In this document: in pieces, positions 36,284-48,568 of the stretch
Numbering within the stretch: the first letter of the stretch is position 1
Layout: the number at the start of each line of letters is the position of its first letter
Source of the DNA: Silene latifolia
Taxonomy: Eukaryota; Streptophyta; Magnoliopsida; Caryophyllales; Caryophyllaceae
Direction of reading: 5' to 3'
Length of the DNA: 64,000 nt
NCBI RefSeq assembly: GCF_048544455.1
Contig: NC_133537.1
Location: 314,422,238-314,486,237, forward strand
Notes under the pieces: generated by a model
Told to the model about the DNA's origin: nothing
The model's input: the letters and a program-made list of their open reading frames with translations, nothing else
Databases searched by the model: none
Translations under genes and position numbers: made by a program

Positions 36284-36440
36284 CCTAAATATCTATGTGT
36301 TATACTTTGCAAGTCCGTAGTGGACAAGGCACTAAAAAAGTAAACACATATTAAGTATTCGGAGGAGTCTAGAGGTTAAAATTTGGGCGAGATTTTCAAA
36401 AGTGTTATTTAATCTGCTTTAAAAGTATACAAATTCTCAT

Positions 36441-36588
36441 TTGTGACGGACATATCCGTCATAAGTTTGCGACGGGCCAAATACAATCCACATGGGGAGA
36501 TAAACAAAAAACATTATCTTTTGTCTTATCTACCCATGTGGATAATATTTGACCCGTCGCAAGCTTGTGACGTATATAGTCGTTACAA
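36441..36588. mobile_element. Foldback MITE
   Basis: Arms 36441-36496 and 36533-36588 are reverse complements over about 56 bp with roughly eight mismatches. The arm starts TTGTGACGGACATATCCGTC. TTGTGACGG termini suggest a Mutator-type MITE, but no clear target duplication was found. Confidence 0.6.
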
Positions 36589-37199
36589 GGGAGACTTGCT
36601 GAAAAAAATATCTTGTAGAGTATTTATACTTAGAATTATGCCTTTTAGATTTTGAGCATGTCAATGTAAAAACAAAAGAATGGAAAAATGTATCCTTGCA
36701 AGGTGTATGCAATGTAAATCCAGCATGTCGACAGTCGACAACCTTAATTCTTGCCATACACGGATTCTTTCAAGATCTTGACTTAGAACATCAAGTCACC
36801 GCAATCACTCTCGCTAAAACTTTTTGACGAAAAAGAAAGTGAATCTAGACATTTTACACAATGGTCTGAATTTTAAGGAATTTCCTATACACGGACGCAG
36901 ACAAATAAAAACCCGAGGAAAGCAAAAACTCTTTATTTGGTAACGACCTCGAAAATATTGTGACTGTAATTCTTATGCGGGTGAAATGATTAGTTTAGCT
37001 TCTTTATTAGTTCTTTGTGAGAGATACTTAAATCAAAGTAAAATAAATAATTATAACGAATGGAGTATAAGTTTAATGCAACTAAAAAAAGAAGTTTATT
37101 ACAATTGCAAGGAAAGTAAAATTCCAAATTATGTTATACACCGAGTTTTAGAGCCAGGGTTGTCAAACAAGATGCTACTTTGATCCTGGTGAACCGAGT

Positions 37200-37417
37200 A
37201 AAGAAAGCGCCTTCTTTTCTTTTTTTTTAGAAATTGAATCGAATGAAATGAAATGAATGAAGTGAATGAAATCAAGTGAAGCCTGAATCGAATGAATAAT
37301 CGAATCGAATCAATCAATGGAGTGAAAAGTGAACTAAATCAATCGAATAGAAGTGAAATTTAAATGAATTGAACTGAATAAAGCTAAATTGAGCTGAGCT
37401 GAACTGAAATAATCATC

Positions 37418-37448
<31 letters not shown>

Positions 37449-38760
37449 ATATTATTGTTATTATCAACTATAATAATATTAATATTCATAGTATAATACT
37501 AATATTAATATTTATAAGAAAAAAATTATAATATTATATATGAATAATCATAAATTACAATAATGAAAAAATAGGAATTTTTTTACTAATAATATTCTTA
37601 ATAACAATAATAAATAATAATGTCAATATTAATAATGATATTAGTAAAAATAATTGTTTGGAATAGAAACACTTAAGTAAGCGTTGCTCAAATCCGGGTC
37701 GGGTCAACGCGCTCCTCTCAGATGGCACCTCGAGCCTATGCTTGCTCTCTTCGGATGAATCTTTCACGCGTAACAAACAAGGCCTCGGAGGGTTCACAAG
37801 AGGTCCTTCTCTGATGCCTTACAGTACTGGTGGATAGTCGGGACCTTGCTTGAAGCTAAGGTCTTCGTGCCCTTTTATAGTAGCTCGAGTAGTCTTACTT
37901 CTAGAAAGAGGAAGTTGTTAGTGAGAAGTATTTTACCATTGATTGGTGAATAATGAGGTATTTATAGGTTTCTATGTGTACCTCAAATGATGGCTTGACA
38001 AGCATGGTTACCAGATTCGCTATGAATACGCCTTACGGATTCACGATTCGCTTATAAAAAATGTGTTATATGTATTTTTAGTAATCAACTTGATAGAATT
38101 CGCTTTTAACGATTCGTGATTCGTAGGGTACCAAGCGAATCCATAATGACTTGTATGACCGCGTATTGGCTAGTGGATCAAGTCGGTTGGGCGTACCCCA
38201 TCAATAATATTAATAACAAATGTTATTAATTTTAATAATAATACCAATAATAATTATAATAACAACAACAATATTAACAATAATAACATTATTAATTCAT
38301 TTTAACAACAACAATAACAGTACCAATAACAACAACAACAATAATATTAACATTAATAACATTATTATTCATTTTAATAATAATATTCACAATAATAATA
38401 ATAATAGTAATTATAATAAATAAATTATTAATAACATTATTATTAACAATATTATTAATTATAATTATAATAATAATAATAATAAAGAATAAAGATAATA
38501 ATATTAAAAAAAAATAGTATTATTGATAAAAAATTAATAATAACTATTAAGTTTAAGATGAATAAAGCTGAAATGAAATTTGAACTTAATGGAAATTGAA
38601 TCAATCAATCAATGAATTGAATGGAGGAGTGAATTTTGAAATTGAAGAATGGAGTGAATCAATCAATCGAAGTGAAATGAATTAATCGAATCGAATCGAA
38701 AGAGAATGAATAAGTAGAAATTTGAATTGAAGTAGGCTGAAAATAAGCCAAAAAGAACAG
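37200..38760. repeat. Low-complexity block (GAATCGAATGAA and AAT-rich)
   Basis: GAATCGAATGAAATG-like repeats at about 37230-37400 recur at about 38550-38730. Between them are (AAT)n-rich tracts (37420-37660, 38200-38520) and a unique-looking GC-richer segment (37680-38200). The latter contains a possible small inverted-repeat element near 38005-38134 (TGGTTACC...GGGTACCA). No gene is supported. Confidence 0.5.
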
Positions 38761-39060
38761 GACCTAAATTGCAAGATTGCTTATGAAACGATAAGATTTA
38801 ACTAGAAAACTCAATTACGTTGCTATAATATCATAACCAACATTTTGCGTTTGAAGTTTAAAACACTATGTGGATCTAGAACTTGAGTATCTTACTTTTC
38901 CGAAAGCAAACTTGATTTAGCTGAAAATACTATGTGAATTTTCAAAAATCTTATTTTCTACCTTCACTATTACTCCGTAGTACATGATGCTAACTAAAAT
39001 GTTTTAAGAAAAAAACCTCCCATATGTAATATGTATGCAATGACCTTAATATATGAAAAA

Positions 39061-39214
39061 CATATGCTTACCATATGCTCAATTTAATGACCTTAATATA
39101 TGAAAAACATAATAATGATCCATACTCTAATCAATCAATTTTCTTTTTGGCTTGATATTAAAATTGGGCCTACATATATTAAGGTCATTAAATTGAGCAT
39201 ATGGTAAGCATATG
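39061..39214. repeat. Perfect 42-bp inverted repeat with 70-bp loop
   Basis: Arms 39061-39102 and 39173-39214 are exact reverse complements (start CATATGCTTACCATATGCTC). A direct repeat of AATGACCTTAATATATGAAA also occurs at about 39040 and 39087. It lies about 200 bp upstream of the small ORF at 39410. Confidence 0.85.
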
Positions 39215-39409
39215 GTATACATTCAAACAAGTATATGGTTAATTATGACATGACGATATGCCATACTATTTTGAGTAATACTAGTCCTACTACTAATAAT
39301 TAAGCCCCACATATAACTACTCCAAACCAAAACCATAACTCAAACTCAATCTCAAACTCAAACTCAAACTCAAACTCAAGCTTAAATAAACAAGCTCAAA
39401 CAATCGAAG

Positions 39410-39574
39410 ATGATAAAGGTGGGTGTCGTTGCCGAGCTTCTTGAGCAATACAAGGCTGTTCTTAATAGAATGACGCAGGAGTTATCAGCACCTCGACAGC
39501 CGCGGCCTAGGCAACGTTCGCCATCATCTTCCATATACAATGGAGACTGCTCTTCCTTTATAGTTCACTTCTGA
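39410..39574 (+). CDS. Possible small host gene, 54-aa product, unknown
   Basis: ATG at 39410, TGA at 39572-39574. The N-terminal half is helical (MIKVGVVAELLEQYKAVLNR); the C-terminal half is basic and Pro/Arg/Ser rich (APRQPRPRQRSPSSS). An A/C-rich leader with CAAACT repeats (about 39340-39380) precedes it, and the local composition is GC-richer than the surroundings. I do not recognise a family. It is the only ORF in 37-41 kb that does not look like repeat DNA, but its length gives weak support. Confidence 0.3.
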   Translation: MIKVGVVAELLEQYKAVLNRMTQELSAPRQPRPRQRSPSSSIYNGDCSSFIVHF

Positions 39575-41924
39575 AACCAGCAAAAGCTAGCGAGCGTATG
39601 TAGTACACATACATTCCGTCTCAATCATTTGTTTACTTTTTTATTCTTTGCGAGGTTTATTTTAATAAACAAAATGATTGAGATGAAGAGAACGTATAGA
39701 CGCACACCTAAAGTATACAGCCACATTGTTCTAAGGTTTTCGTTTTTGGCTTAGTTTTTACTCTTTATTATAAGGTTATACTAGTATGTTTGTTCTTTTA
39801 TGATTTTGGCCTAGTATATATATTCTTTCATTCTTAATGATTCATCATATTCATGAATCATGGTACTCGACATTTGATATACTTATCATATAGATCTTAC
39901 AAATGTGTGATATTCTTCTTGTGTTTTTATTAGATGATAATTTCTTATGATTACCATAGAAAAACGGAGTACTCGCATTAGGTAACATGGTAATGTTCCA
40001 CACTTCCACTACATATTAATTTTGTACTTATCTAGTATTGGATTTCGGGGACTAGCCGGGGCGCTCATTCCTGACTGGATGTTGAGAATTTCGAAATTTT
40101 TAATTAAAACTTTTGTTTTCTTTTTTTAAGTTAACCTATGGGATTACCAAGTCACTATACTAACATTTTTCGCTCCCTTAACTGTGAATCTTGGTTCGAA
40201 CACTTTATCACGTTTTTTATTGTCAATGATTTTAGGATGAAACACTTCTAAAGTTGTGAAGTATCTCATGGATCTCCTAATAATGAGCACCAACTCAACC
40301 CATACATATGTTTAACCGTAAGTAACTATCAAACGATATCCTTGGCTTTTTAGAATTGTAAAATGGTTGAGTATCCCGGCCAGTCGACCGTGTTAGGGCT
40401 GGCCCGGGCTTCTTTGGGCAAGCCCTGAGCCGGCTTATCAAGGAGGAGAGGCTGTATAAGGTCTGGCTAGCTTGGACTCGGCCCTAACCCGGCGCATCAT
40501 ACTATTTTTTTTCTTTACGGGCTGGGGCGGACCATACTCTCACACTGGAGCCTATACCGGTCAAAATCTAAGGTGGACCAGCATAGGCCATTGAATTTTG
40601 GGCCTAATAACATGAGTTGGCCGGCCAGGTCTAACATTACAGCGAAAGCAAATAACAAATTAAAACACCAATATTATACTGTGTTGTTCATGGGCAAAAT
40701 TTAATTTTTCAATCAATATTGGGTTTTGAAGAGTTAAGAACGATTAACACCTAAGAGGGGGAGGGGGGTGAATTAGATGTACTTTTACAAATTTTGTACT
40801 TAACTTGGTTATTTGATAACACAAGTAGGAACTATTAAGCACAATACTTTAAAAACTCAATCAAATTTAAGTTCACAAGAAAATAAAAGCAGGTTGAACT
40901 GTTGCACAGACAGAAATGCTCAATTGAAACGAGATAATAAGTAAGGCAAAGGAAGATAAAAGTAAATAAACAAACAAGACGATGTTTAAATTATTGGTTC
41001 AGCTTCTACTCCGAAGCCTACGTCCAACCGTTATTTTATTGTTTGTTTAGAAATTTACTCAAACTACTAAACCCCTCACAATGAAAGTAACTCGCCTACC
41101 AACCCCGGTTGCAACTCAAACTTAAAGCTACTCCGCTTCAAGAGTTTATAAGTTCTATCTCACAGGTTTACATAGTCAGAATCTCAGTGGTTCACTTAAG
41201 AACATGGAGATTACAATTAAGACTTAAACACGAGAATCATGGAACAAACTCATTATGCCATAATGCAGCGAACTGATACATTGAGACATTTTAGCACTTT
41301 TGAAAACAAATGAAGATTTTAAAACGTTTTTGCAAATACAAAGGAAAACAAAAGTTTTTGACTCAGAAATGCTTTGCACGGATTACTCAATAAAATGCTC
41401 TTGAAAGTCTTAGGAATTAATGAGAAGTGAAGGAGTTATTTATAGAGGAAGAAGTGTGTAAAGGAAAAATCCAAAAGTACACTTCTACTCTATTGTCCAA
41501 AGGTTATTAGATATACTTTCATTAAAAATATTAAAAGTGCAGTACTTAGCTTGAAAACTAAAGAAAGATTTCAGCCATGACACAAAAGGATTTTATGATT
41601 AAAACAAATTGGTTAGTTCCAAAGTAAATGTACTTGAAAAACCAAGTGTTCTTTCTTGAATTTAAAAGAGCTTAATTGTTTTCATATGGTAAAGTGTTTT
41701 CCTCTAAAAATTTGCTTAAGAGATTTCTGAAATGAAAATTGAAAGGATTTTTACATTCGAAATTTTTCTTTGAAAAATTGTCTCCCACAGGCTGTATCAG
41801 AAACCATTGTTGCATGGTTTTGCAGTCACTTGACAAATTGAGTATGTTACACTACCCCGTTTACAACATCTAACTTAGCTAGAGATATTCTTCATCTTGA
41901 TCATTCTTGCACCATCTTGGGGAG
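39575..41924. other. Non-coding region with retroelement remnants
   Basis: No gene is supported. About 40380-40640 is rich in GGCCCGG/GGCTGG words. From about 40745 the sequence ACACCTAAGAGGGGGAGGGG followed by GTGAATTAG is a phrase common in plant LTR elements, suggesting an old LTR fragment up to about 41900. Boundaries are not resolved. Confidence 0.35.
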
Positions 41925-43480
41925 TGATAGCGTCAAATAGAGTTGAGTCAATTAAGTGTTGTTAGGTAAATAAAGTGGCCAAACAGAGCGATTCGTTATT
42001 GAAATAAGGAAGTTTTGGTTTGATTGCTTGCTTGAGTCGATTATAATTGATAGGATACAAAGGCTTGGAGTTCAACTTAAAAAGTCAACTCAAAGTCAAC
42101 CAAGGTCAAAGACGAGCGGTCAACAAGTCAAGGTCGAGACGAGCTTTTAAAGTCCCGACCCAAGTTCAAAGGAACGGGATAGATACACCGTTTGGAGCCC
42201 TATACCACGGAGCCAAGACAAAGAGGGATCAAGGTAATGACAAGCAATAAGTGGCAAAAAGTCAGACCAAAACCGCTGCCTGCGTCTCACACCGGAGTTT
42301 GCGGTGACCACCGGAGTCTGCGGTCCACACCGGAGCCTGCGGTTTGGTCTACTTCGCAAAATTTAAAGACCGTGTTTTGTGGAAATTGAAGGCCCGTTTC
42401 GGTTTTTAACCTAGAAAGGAGTGCAGCCCTATATATACTCCATGTTTTGAAGACCTGGATTAGAACCTAATTATTTAATAATAAAAAAGACTTGTATGAG
42501 AAGAGAACTTAGTATTTGGGTGAAAATTGTAATCTTTTGTTGGATTTTGATGTCAATCTTTCCACAATTCTTTGATTCATCCATGGTTATGGAAGGCTAG
42601 ACCTTTTATCTTGGTGTAATTTGGAACTCTCTACTTCCTTTAAGCTTTGTAAGACCTCCTTAATCATTGTTCAATAATTATTTCATTTCCTTTTGTTTAC
42701 TTGTTTATGTTTGATGTTTGTGTGTTAGGAGTAATTAACCTTGCATGTTATTCATCAAACTATTGCAATTTCTAGTCGTGGGTTTTACATCTCTAGAAAT
42801 ATATGAAGCAAACTTGTGTTATGAATTTGTTGTAAAGTTTGTAACTTTATGAGTAAGGTTTGAAAATTAGTCTTGGGTTAGTTGGTTTAAGTTCTCACAA
42901 GTTAATCCTAGCTCTTTCATTTGGCTTTGCTCTTAATGCTCTTATGTACTATCCTTTGTGTGGTTTTTATTTGGGAAAATACATGAGTAGGATTGTTTTC
43001 TTCTAGCTTAGGAAGGAAATTCTTACCATCTTATGAAAGTAGTATTAGGTTGTTATTGAAGGATGAAAAGGAGTGTCTTTGTAGTTTAAGGAGTAGAGCT
43101 AGACCAAGTTACACCAAGTTCTCCCTTATATTGATCTTTGCATATCAAGTGTTTGTTGATTTGTCTCTTAGAAAAGTTTAGATCTTTAGTTTTGTTATGC
43201 GTGTTTCCAATCAAATGCCTTTTCCATCTATGTCGCCTACTTGTTGATCATTGTGAATATACATAGTTTGTGATTAGTCTTTGTTTGTTAATTTTAATCA
43301 TCATTAGTATCTCAAATAGTTTAGTAGTCAAGTTTTAGTTGTTAGATCTTCTCTTGGGTTTGACCCTTACTTATGCTATACTACTATTCTTAATTGCATA
43401 GTGTAGAGTTGAGTTTGGTTTAGAAATTGTTAATTTGATAGTTAATTCTAGTTATTACGACACCTAGTTTTCGCGTATCA
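41925..43480 (+). repeat. 5' LTR of the Athila-like element
   Basis: The ends TGATAGCG/CGCGTATCA form the short inverted terminus. Length is 1556 bp. A cluster of CACCGGAGTCTGCGGT motifs lies at 42289-42344, and CTATATATACTCC near 42430 is a candidate TATA region. The partner LTR is outside the window, so the left end is inferred from the inverted terminus only. Confidence 0.65.
42289..42344. repeat. CACCGGAGYCTGCGGT motif cluster in the Athila-like LTR
   Basis: Three copies at about 18-20 bp spacing. The same motif recurs three times at 46334-46389 inside the element. Confidence 0.75.
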
Positions 43481-43485
43481 AATTT

Positions 43486-43503
43486 TGGCGCCGTTGCCGG
43501 GGA
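43486..43503 (+). other. Primer binding site of the Athila-like element
   Basis: TGGCGCCGTTGCCGGGGA, five bases after the LTR end. This is the well-known PBS form of Athila and related plant elements. Confidence 0.85.
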
Positions 43504-43615
43504 AGGCAACGTATCTAGAACTTGAATTGTGAATTTATGTTTAGTTGCTCTTATTTCCTTGTTATTGTTAGAAGTAAGTGGTAGTTCTAATCTATCTTGT
43601 TTAGTATAAAGGTTT

Positions 43616-45634
43616 ATGACTAGTTCTCAACAAGGTAGTGAGACCCCTTTTGACGGAGAAGACGAATTTGGAGCATATTCTTGGTTATTCACAAACCCTT
43701 GGTATACTCGGGCACCAAGGGGAGGACAATTTTAAGAAGAGACCTTTGAACCACTTTCGGGTAATCCAATAGAAGTGGAGTATCCTCCCACGGCGAATGA
43801 CACAAGAACTATTAGGGAGCTCCGGGCAAGAAACTACGACACTCAACCTCTATGCATAGCCTACCCGCCCATGAGGGCTAATGCTAATTTTGAATTAAAA
43901 GGCTACTTCATCCACAACCTCCCAAAGTTCCATGGACATGCGGGGGATGAACCAACCCGTCATCTCTCCGAATTCCATATGATGTGCGAAGGTGCCATCC
44001 CCAATGGTGTTACGGAAGATCAATTTAAGTTGCGAGCCTTTTCATTTTCACTACTAGATGCGGCAAAGGATTGGTTGTTTTACCTTTAACTGGGTACAAT
44101 TAGTACTTGGAAGGCTATAAAATCGGCATTCCTTGAGAAGTTCTACCCCGATTCAAGACACAACCGTGCCAAGAAGGCCATCACTTCTCCGGAACAAGAT
44201 CAAAATGAAAGCTTGTATGAGTATTGGGAAAGATTCACCCAATGCCCCTACCATGGGCTAAGTGGTGATGATCTTTTGGTTAACTTTTGTGATGGTCTTA
44301 CTCAACAATACCAAATTATGGTGAATGCCGCTACGGGTGGTGGGGTTGACAACTACTCCGTGTCAGAGGCAAATGAGATTATAGAGAGGCTAGCCGCTAG
44401 CACAAGAAACTATGGAAGAGGAGGCCGGGGGTCAAAGACTCTTAACTCAATTGAAACACCTTCTACTTCCAACTAAAAGCTTGAGAAAACCGTGGATGAT
44501 CTCACAAAAATGGTAGCTCAACTAATGGGAAACAATCAGGGAGGAGCACAAGGATCTAATGTGGAGTGCAATTTTTGTCAAGGTCCACACCCGGTTGAGT
44601 CTTGTCCTATCATGGAACAACAAGGGATAGGCCATGAAAATGTGAGTGCTATGGGTCATGGCCAATATAACTCTAGGAACCTCAATAGGGGAGGGTATTA
44701 CAAATATGACCCAAATGACAACACGTATAATTTCGGGTCAAGGGACAACCCCAACCTTAGTTGGGGGGGGATACCTCAAGAAGCTTTCAAAATGGGCAAT
44801 TCAATCACTTGAGGAACCCCAATTCACAAGGTCAAAAGACAAATTACCAAAGAAACAACAATTTTCAACAAGCAAAAGGAGGATCCTTCCAATTTGGGAA
44901 TCAAGGGCATCAATGAAACTTCCAAGGTAACAACAAGAACCTTCAACAAGGAGGGGGCTCTTCCTCCCAAGGAGATAAAGATTTATCCACAAAAGAGATG
45001 TTTAAGATTCTCATGAAAGGACAAGCCAAAAATACTAAGAGGTTTGACAAGATGGATGCGGACAAGCTTTCAAGTGATGCTAGGGTGAAAATTCTTGAGA
45101 TTCAACTTGGCCAAATATCACAAGAGATTGCCAAGAACAATCAAAAGAATTCCACCTCAATTCCATCTACAACATTTCCACCAAAGGAAAATGCAAGCTC
45201 AATGACCTTGAGGAAGAGGAGAACTCTATAATCCCCTCCAAAGAAAAAAAAGGAAGGCAAAGTCAAGTGAAAAGATTGTGGACATTGAGGAACAACTAGA
45301 AGAAGAGCTTGTGATTGAAAAAGAAAAAGAGACACCCTCAAAAGCTAATGAAGAAGAAGTGAAGAATCCATTGACCAATGACAAGGGAGAGAAAGGAAGA
45401 AACAACACCAATGATCATATTGAGGAGATCGAAAGAGAACATGTTGTGGAGGTACCTTTTCTTCATGCTCTCACACATTATAAGAGGTTTAAAAGAGATG
45501 AGGATCTCTATGAAACCTTTAGGAAGTGTGAAGTGAACATCCCTTTACTTATTTTTTTAAAAGGTGTTCCGAGGTATGCAAAGTTTCTCAAGGAACCTTG
45601 TACGCCTAGGAGAAACACAAAGAAGGGAACCTAA
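43616..45634 (+). pseudogene. Gag of the Athila-like element
   Basis: ATG at 43616. The frame continues past a TAA near 43733 into an Athila-type gag core (NFELKGYFIHNLPKFHGHAG, DEPTRHLSEFHMMCEG, KDWLFYL). After a stop at about 44087 it goes on (YEYWERFTQCPYHGLSGDDL). A CCHC-like knuckle CNFCQGPHPVESC lies near 44570, followed by an Asn/Gln-rich stretch and Lys/Glu-rich helices up to 45634. Several stops and frame changes (43733, 44087, 44474, about 44780, 45229) show it is not functional. Confidence 0.7.
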
Positions 45635-45647
45635 AATATAAGGGTAA

Positions 45648-46157
45648 GTGAACATGTCTCCGCCATATTTAAAAAAATCACTTCCCAAAAAGTGCGGCGA
45701 CCCAGGAATGTTCACCATACCATGCTCTATTGGGGAAAAGAGTTTCACCCATGCTATGTTAGACCTTGGTGCATTAATCAATGTTATGCCCTATTCCCTC
45801 TATGAGACCTTGGGACTTCCACCTTTGAACAAAACCGACGTAGTGATCCAACTTGCGGATCGCTCAAACATATACCCAAAGGGAATGGTGGAGGATGTGT
45901 TGGTAGAGGTAGACCACTTAACTTTTCCGGCTGACTTCTATGTTCTTGATATGGAAGTCGACTCGAGGGCCACTCCAATCCTTTTGGGGAGGCCTTTCAT
46001 GAAAACCTCCAAAACAAAGATTGATGTGTCTAATGGAAATCTCACCATGGAGTTTGACGGAAAGGAACTCACCTACAACATCTATGATGCTATGAGACAG
46101 CCTAACGACTCGCATTCTTGTCATTTCTTGAATATAATTGACCCAATTGTTTCTTAA
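45648..46157 (+). CDS. Aspartic protease region of the Athila-like element
   Basis: An open frame of 169 codons has the retropepsin motif MLDLGALINVMPYSLY, the flap-side PADFYVLDME and the second conserved block PILLGRPFMKTSKTKID. The DLGA form is characteristic of Athila proteases. It would be part of gag-pol; the start is arbitrary. Confidence 0.7.
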   Translation: MNMSPPYLKKSLPKKCGDPGMFTIPCSIGEKSFTHAMLDLGALINVMPYSLYETLGLPPLNKTDVVIQLADRSNIYPKGMVEDVLVEVDHLTFPADFYVLDMEVDSRATPILLGRPFMKTSKTKIDVSNGNLTMEFDGKELTYNIYDAMRQPNDSHSCHFLNIIDPIVS

Positions 46158-46895
46158 GTTTATATATTGTGTCAAAGGGACCCTCTTGAGGTTGCCCTTA
46201 CTAATGATTTGGAACACGAAGGTTTGCGTGTAGTGTTGTCTCAAGATGTGCAGGAAATCCTAGAGGAGTTGGAGAAGGAAGACCCTCCAAAGGAAGCACC
46301 TCAAGGGAAAACTCGAGAAAAGCTTCCAGACCTCCCCCGGAGCCTGCGGTGGGCACCGGAGCCTGCGGCCTCCACCAGAGCCTGCAGGATATCCCTGCCC
46401 CAGTTGAAGTTTTTGCTTTTTATGGGTCCCCAAAATTTGACCCCCTCCTCACCCTAGATGCATCTTTGGAAAGACCATTGCCCTCTACAATCAAACCTCC
46501 CAAAAGCGATCTAAAAGAACTTCCAACTCACCTCAAATACATTTTCCTTAGGAAAGATGACACCTTTCCCCCTCATCATTTCCAACAAACTCAAATTTGA
46601 TCAAGAAGAAAGGTTGGTGAGTATGCTTAAAGAACACAAGGGAGCATTTGGGTAGAGCATCGCGGATATTAAAGGGATAAGCCCAAGTACTTGTATGCAC
46701 AAGATAAGTTTGGAAAAGGATGCAAAACCCGTCCGGCAACCACAACGAAGGCTTAATCCACTTATGACGGAAGTTGACAAGGAAGAAGTTATCAAACTTC
46801 TACAAATGGGTATTATCTTTCCAATTTGTGACTCCCAATGGGTAAGCCCTACCCAAGTGGTGCCCAAGAAAGGCGGGGTAACGATAGTCAAAAAC
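46158..46895 (+). pseudogene. Protease-RT linker and first part of RT, cut by insertion
   Basis: The linker contains the GGAGCCTGCGG motif cluster (46334-46389). RT begins near 46695 (ISLEKDAKPVRQPQRRLNPL, WVSPTQVVPKKGG) and is severed at 46895 by the chromovirus insertion. The same frame resumes at 55494, immediately after the duplicated target site, with no base lost or gained beyond the TSD. Confidence 0.7.
46891..46895. other. Target-site duplication, left (AAAAC)
   Basis: AAAAC precedes TGTAACACCC and is repeated at 55489-55493. Confidence 0.8.
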
Positions 46896-48325
46896 TGTAA
46901 CACCCCCATACTTCAAGTGCCTTACCAGGACCACTTAAGGTATGAGAATGCTACCATCTCGGTTACCCGAGACAATGATAATCAAATAGACAGTAACGAA
47001 ACGTACTTAAATAGTAATAAAGTTTAAGTGATACAAACCAAAACCAAAACTGTTAAAAGAAATACAAGGTTCTCAAAACTGTCAACTACTAAATAACTAA
47101 AGAGTGTTCGACACAGCGAAAGACTTCTAAAAATAGCAACGTGGTGACTCATCCCAGCTAACCCACGCACATCGTCTCATACCTGCTCAATAACTGCTCA
47201 CCATCCCCGAATGGATCACCACAGTTTTTAAAACAATTAACGGGGTTAGTATTGATTACATAAAACGACAGTTGTAATAAAACAATGTTACAAACAACTC
47301 AATCAGCACAACTCAATCAGCACAACTCCATCCCATCTCCATATATCAGACTACACACTGAAGTGTATAGCCCTGCCAGAGTACCCATCGCAACAAGTAC
47401 TCCTCGCCAGCCAGTAGGGGACCGCAGCCGTTCCCACCTAAGTCCCGCTCATCTCCATCGAGCGATAAACCCATGTTCATTAATGTGCACATCCCTTCTG
47501 TGGCGGGTTCCATAAAAGGCGAATTAAGGGCGTGAAGCCACTCCCGCAAGTGACTCCCCTCAGCCAGGGACGCACCCCGAAAATCACAGACAGTTACACA
47601 AAAATCAACTTATACGAACAACAATTACCAAAACCAATGCCAATACGATAAAGAATCAACAACAACAACAACAATCACCATCAAAGCTATGTAACCAATA
47701 CTGAGTAGGGAAACCCTACCTGGAATGCAAACACCACAGACGGTCTAGCAGTTAATCAGAATCTTTCCTCAACGAATCCTTCTCCTATAACATGCATACA
47801 CTCAATTACCACCACAACCATACAAATCGCCCAAAAACCCCCAAAAATATCCAATTAGGGTTTTAAAGAGACTTAACAAAACATTACGAAAATTATATAA
47901 AAAGCTTACCCTCGACACAACGATCACAACGGCATAAAGAACGAGGCAATCCGACACTCCTAGCCTTGGGATTTGTTAACAATGCGAAGAACACGACCTA
48001 CGTAACTTCTCTTTTTCTCAAAAAGGTTTTTAGAAAGGTTAACAGTGATTAAGAATAGTGACGGCCACCTTTTTATATTCACTACAAATAAAAGGTTCCA
48101 TAGCGACGGATCATTAACAAAACCCGGCTAATCAACCTGTAAAACACTTACTCGATCGAGTAAGTGACTTACTCGATCGAGTGGCCCTTACTTTGATCGA
48201 ATCCCTAACTTACTCGATCGAGTACCCTACAGGCAGACTACTGTTTTGCGTGGAAAACTACTTACTCGACAGAGTAAGTCCCACTCGATAGAGTACCCAT
48301 AGACCCATAAAATCGTAGTGTTACA
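46896..48325 (-). repeat. 3' LTR of the Tekay-like element
   Basis: Plus-strand ends TGTAACACCC...TAGTGTTACA. A cluster of ACTCGATCGAGT and variants (ACTCGACAGAGT, ACTCGATAGAGT) lies at about 48150-48297, which is the start of U3 in element sense. Confidence 0.9.
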
Positions 48326-48342
48326 GTCTTCCCTCCTTAAAA
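48326..48342 (-). other. Polypurine tract of the Tekay-like element
   Basis: The minus strand reads TTTTAAGGAGGGAAGAC directly before the 3' LTR. The same tract flanks the second family member at 58721. Confidence 0.7.
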
Positions 48343-48568
48343 AGAACTTCGTCCCCGAAGTCAACCCATAAACCAAAAACAAAACACACTAACACCACTC
48401 CGACGCAACAACATAACCAAAACTCAAAATAACTCAAAACAAAACTCAAAACACACCTCCCAAAACAACACTCAACTCGACTCAAGACAACCACTAACTG
48501 TACGAAAACCAACATAATACATGCAAAAACTCTATGCGACCATCTCCTACTCCCTAAAAGAAACATGG

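Noticed and set aside
38005..38134. Small inverted-repeat element TGGTTACC...GGGTACCA
   Set aside because: Termini match only loosely and no target duplication could be found; mentioned only in the low-complexity block.
38220..38423. Asn/Ile-rich ORF
   Set aside because: AAT/AAC low-complexity DNA without any gene-like feature.
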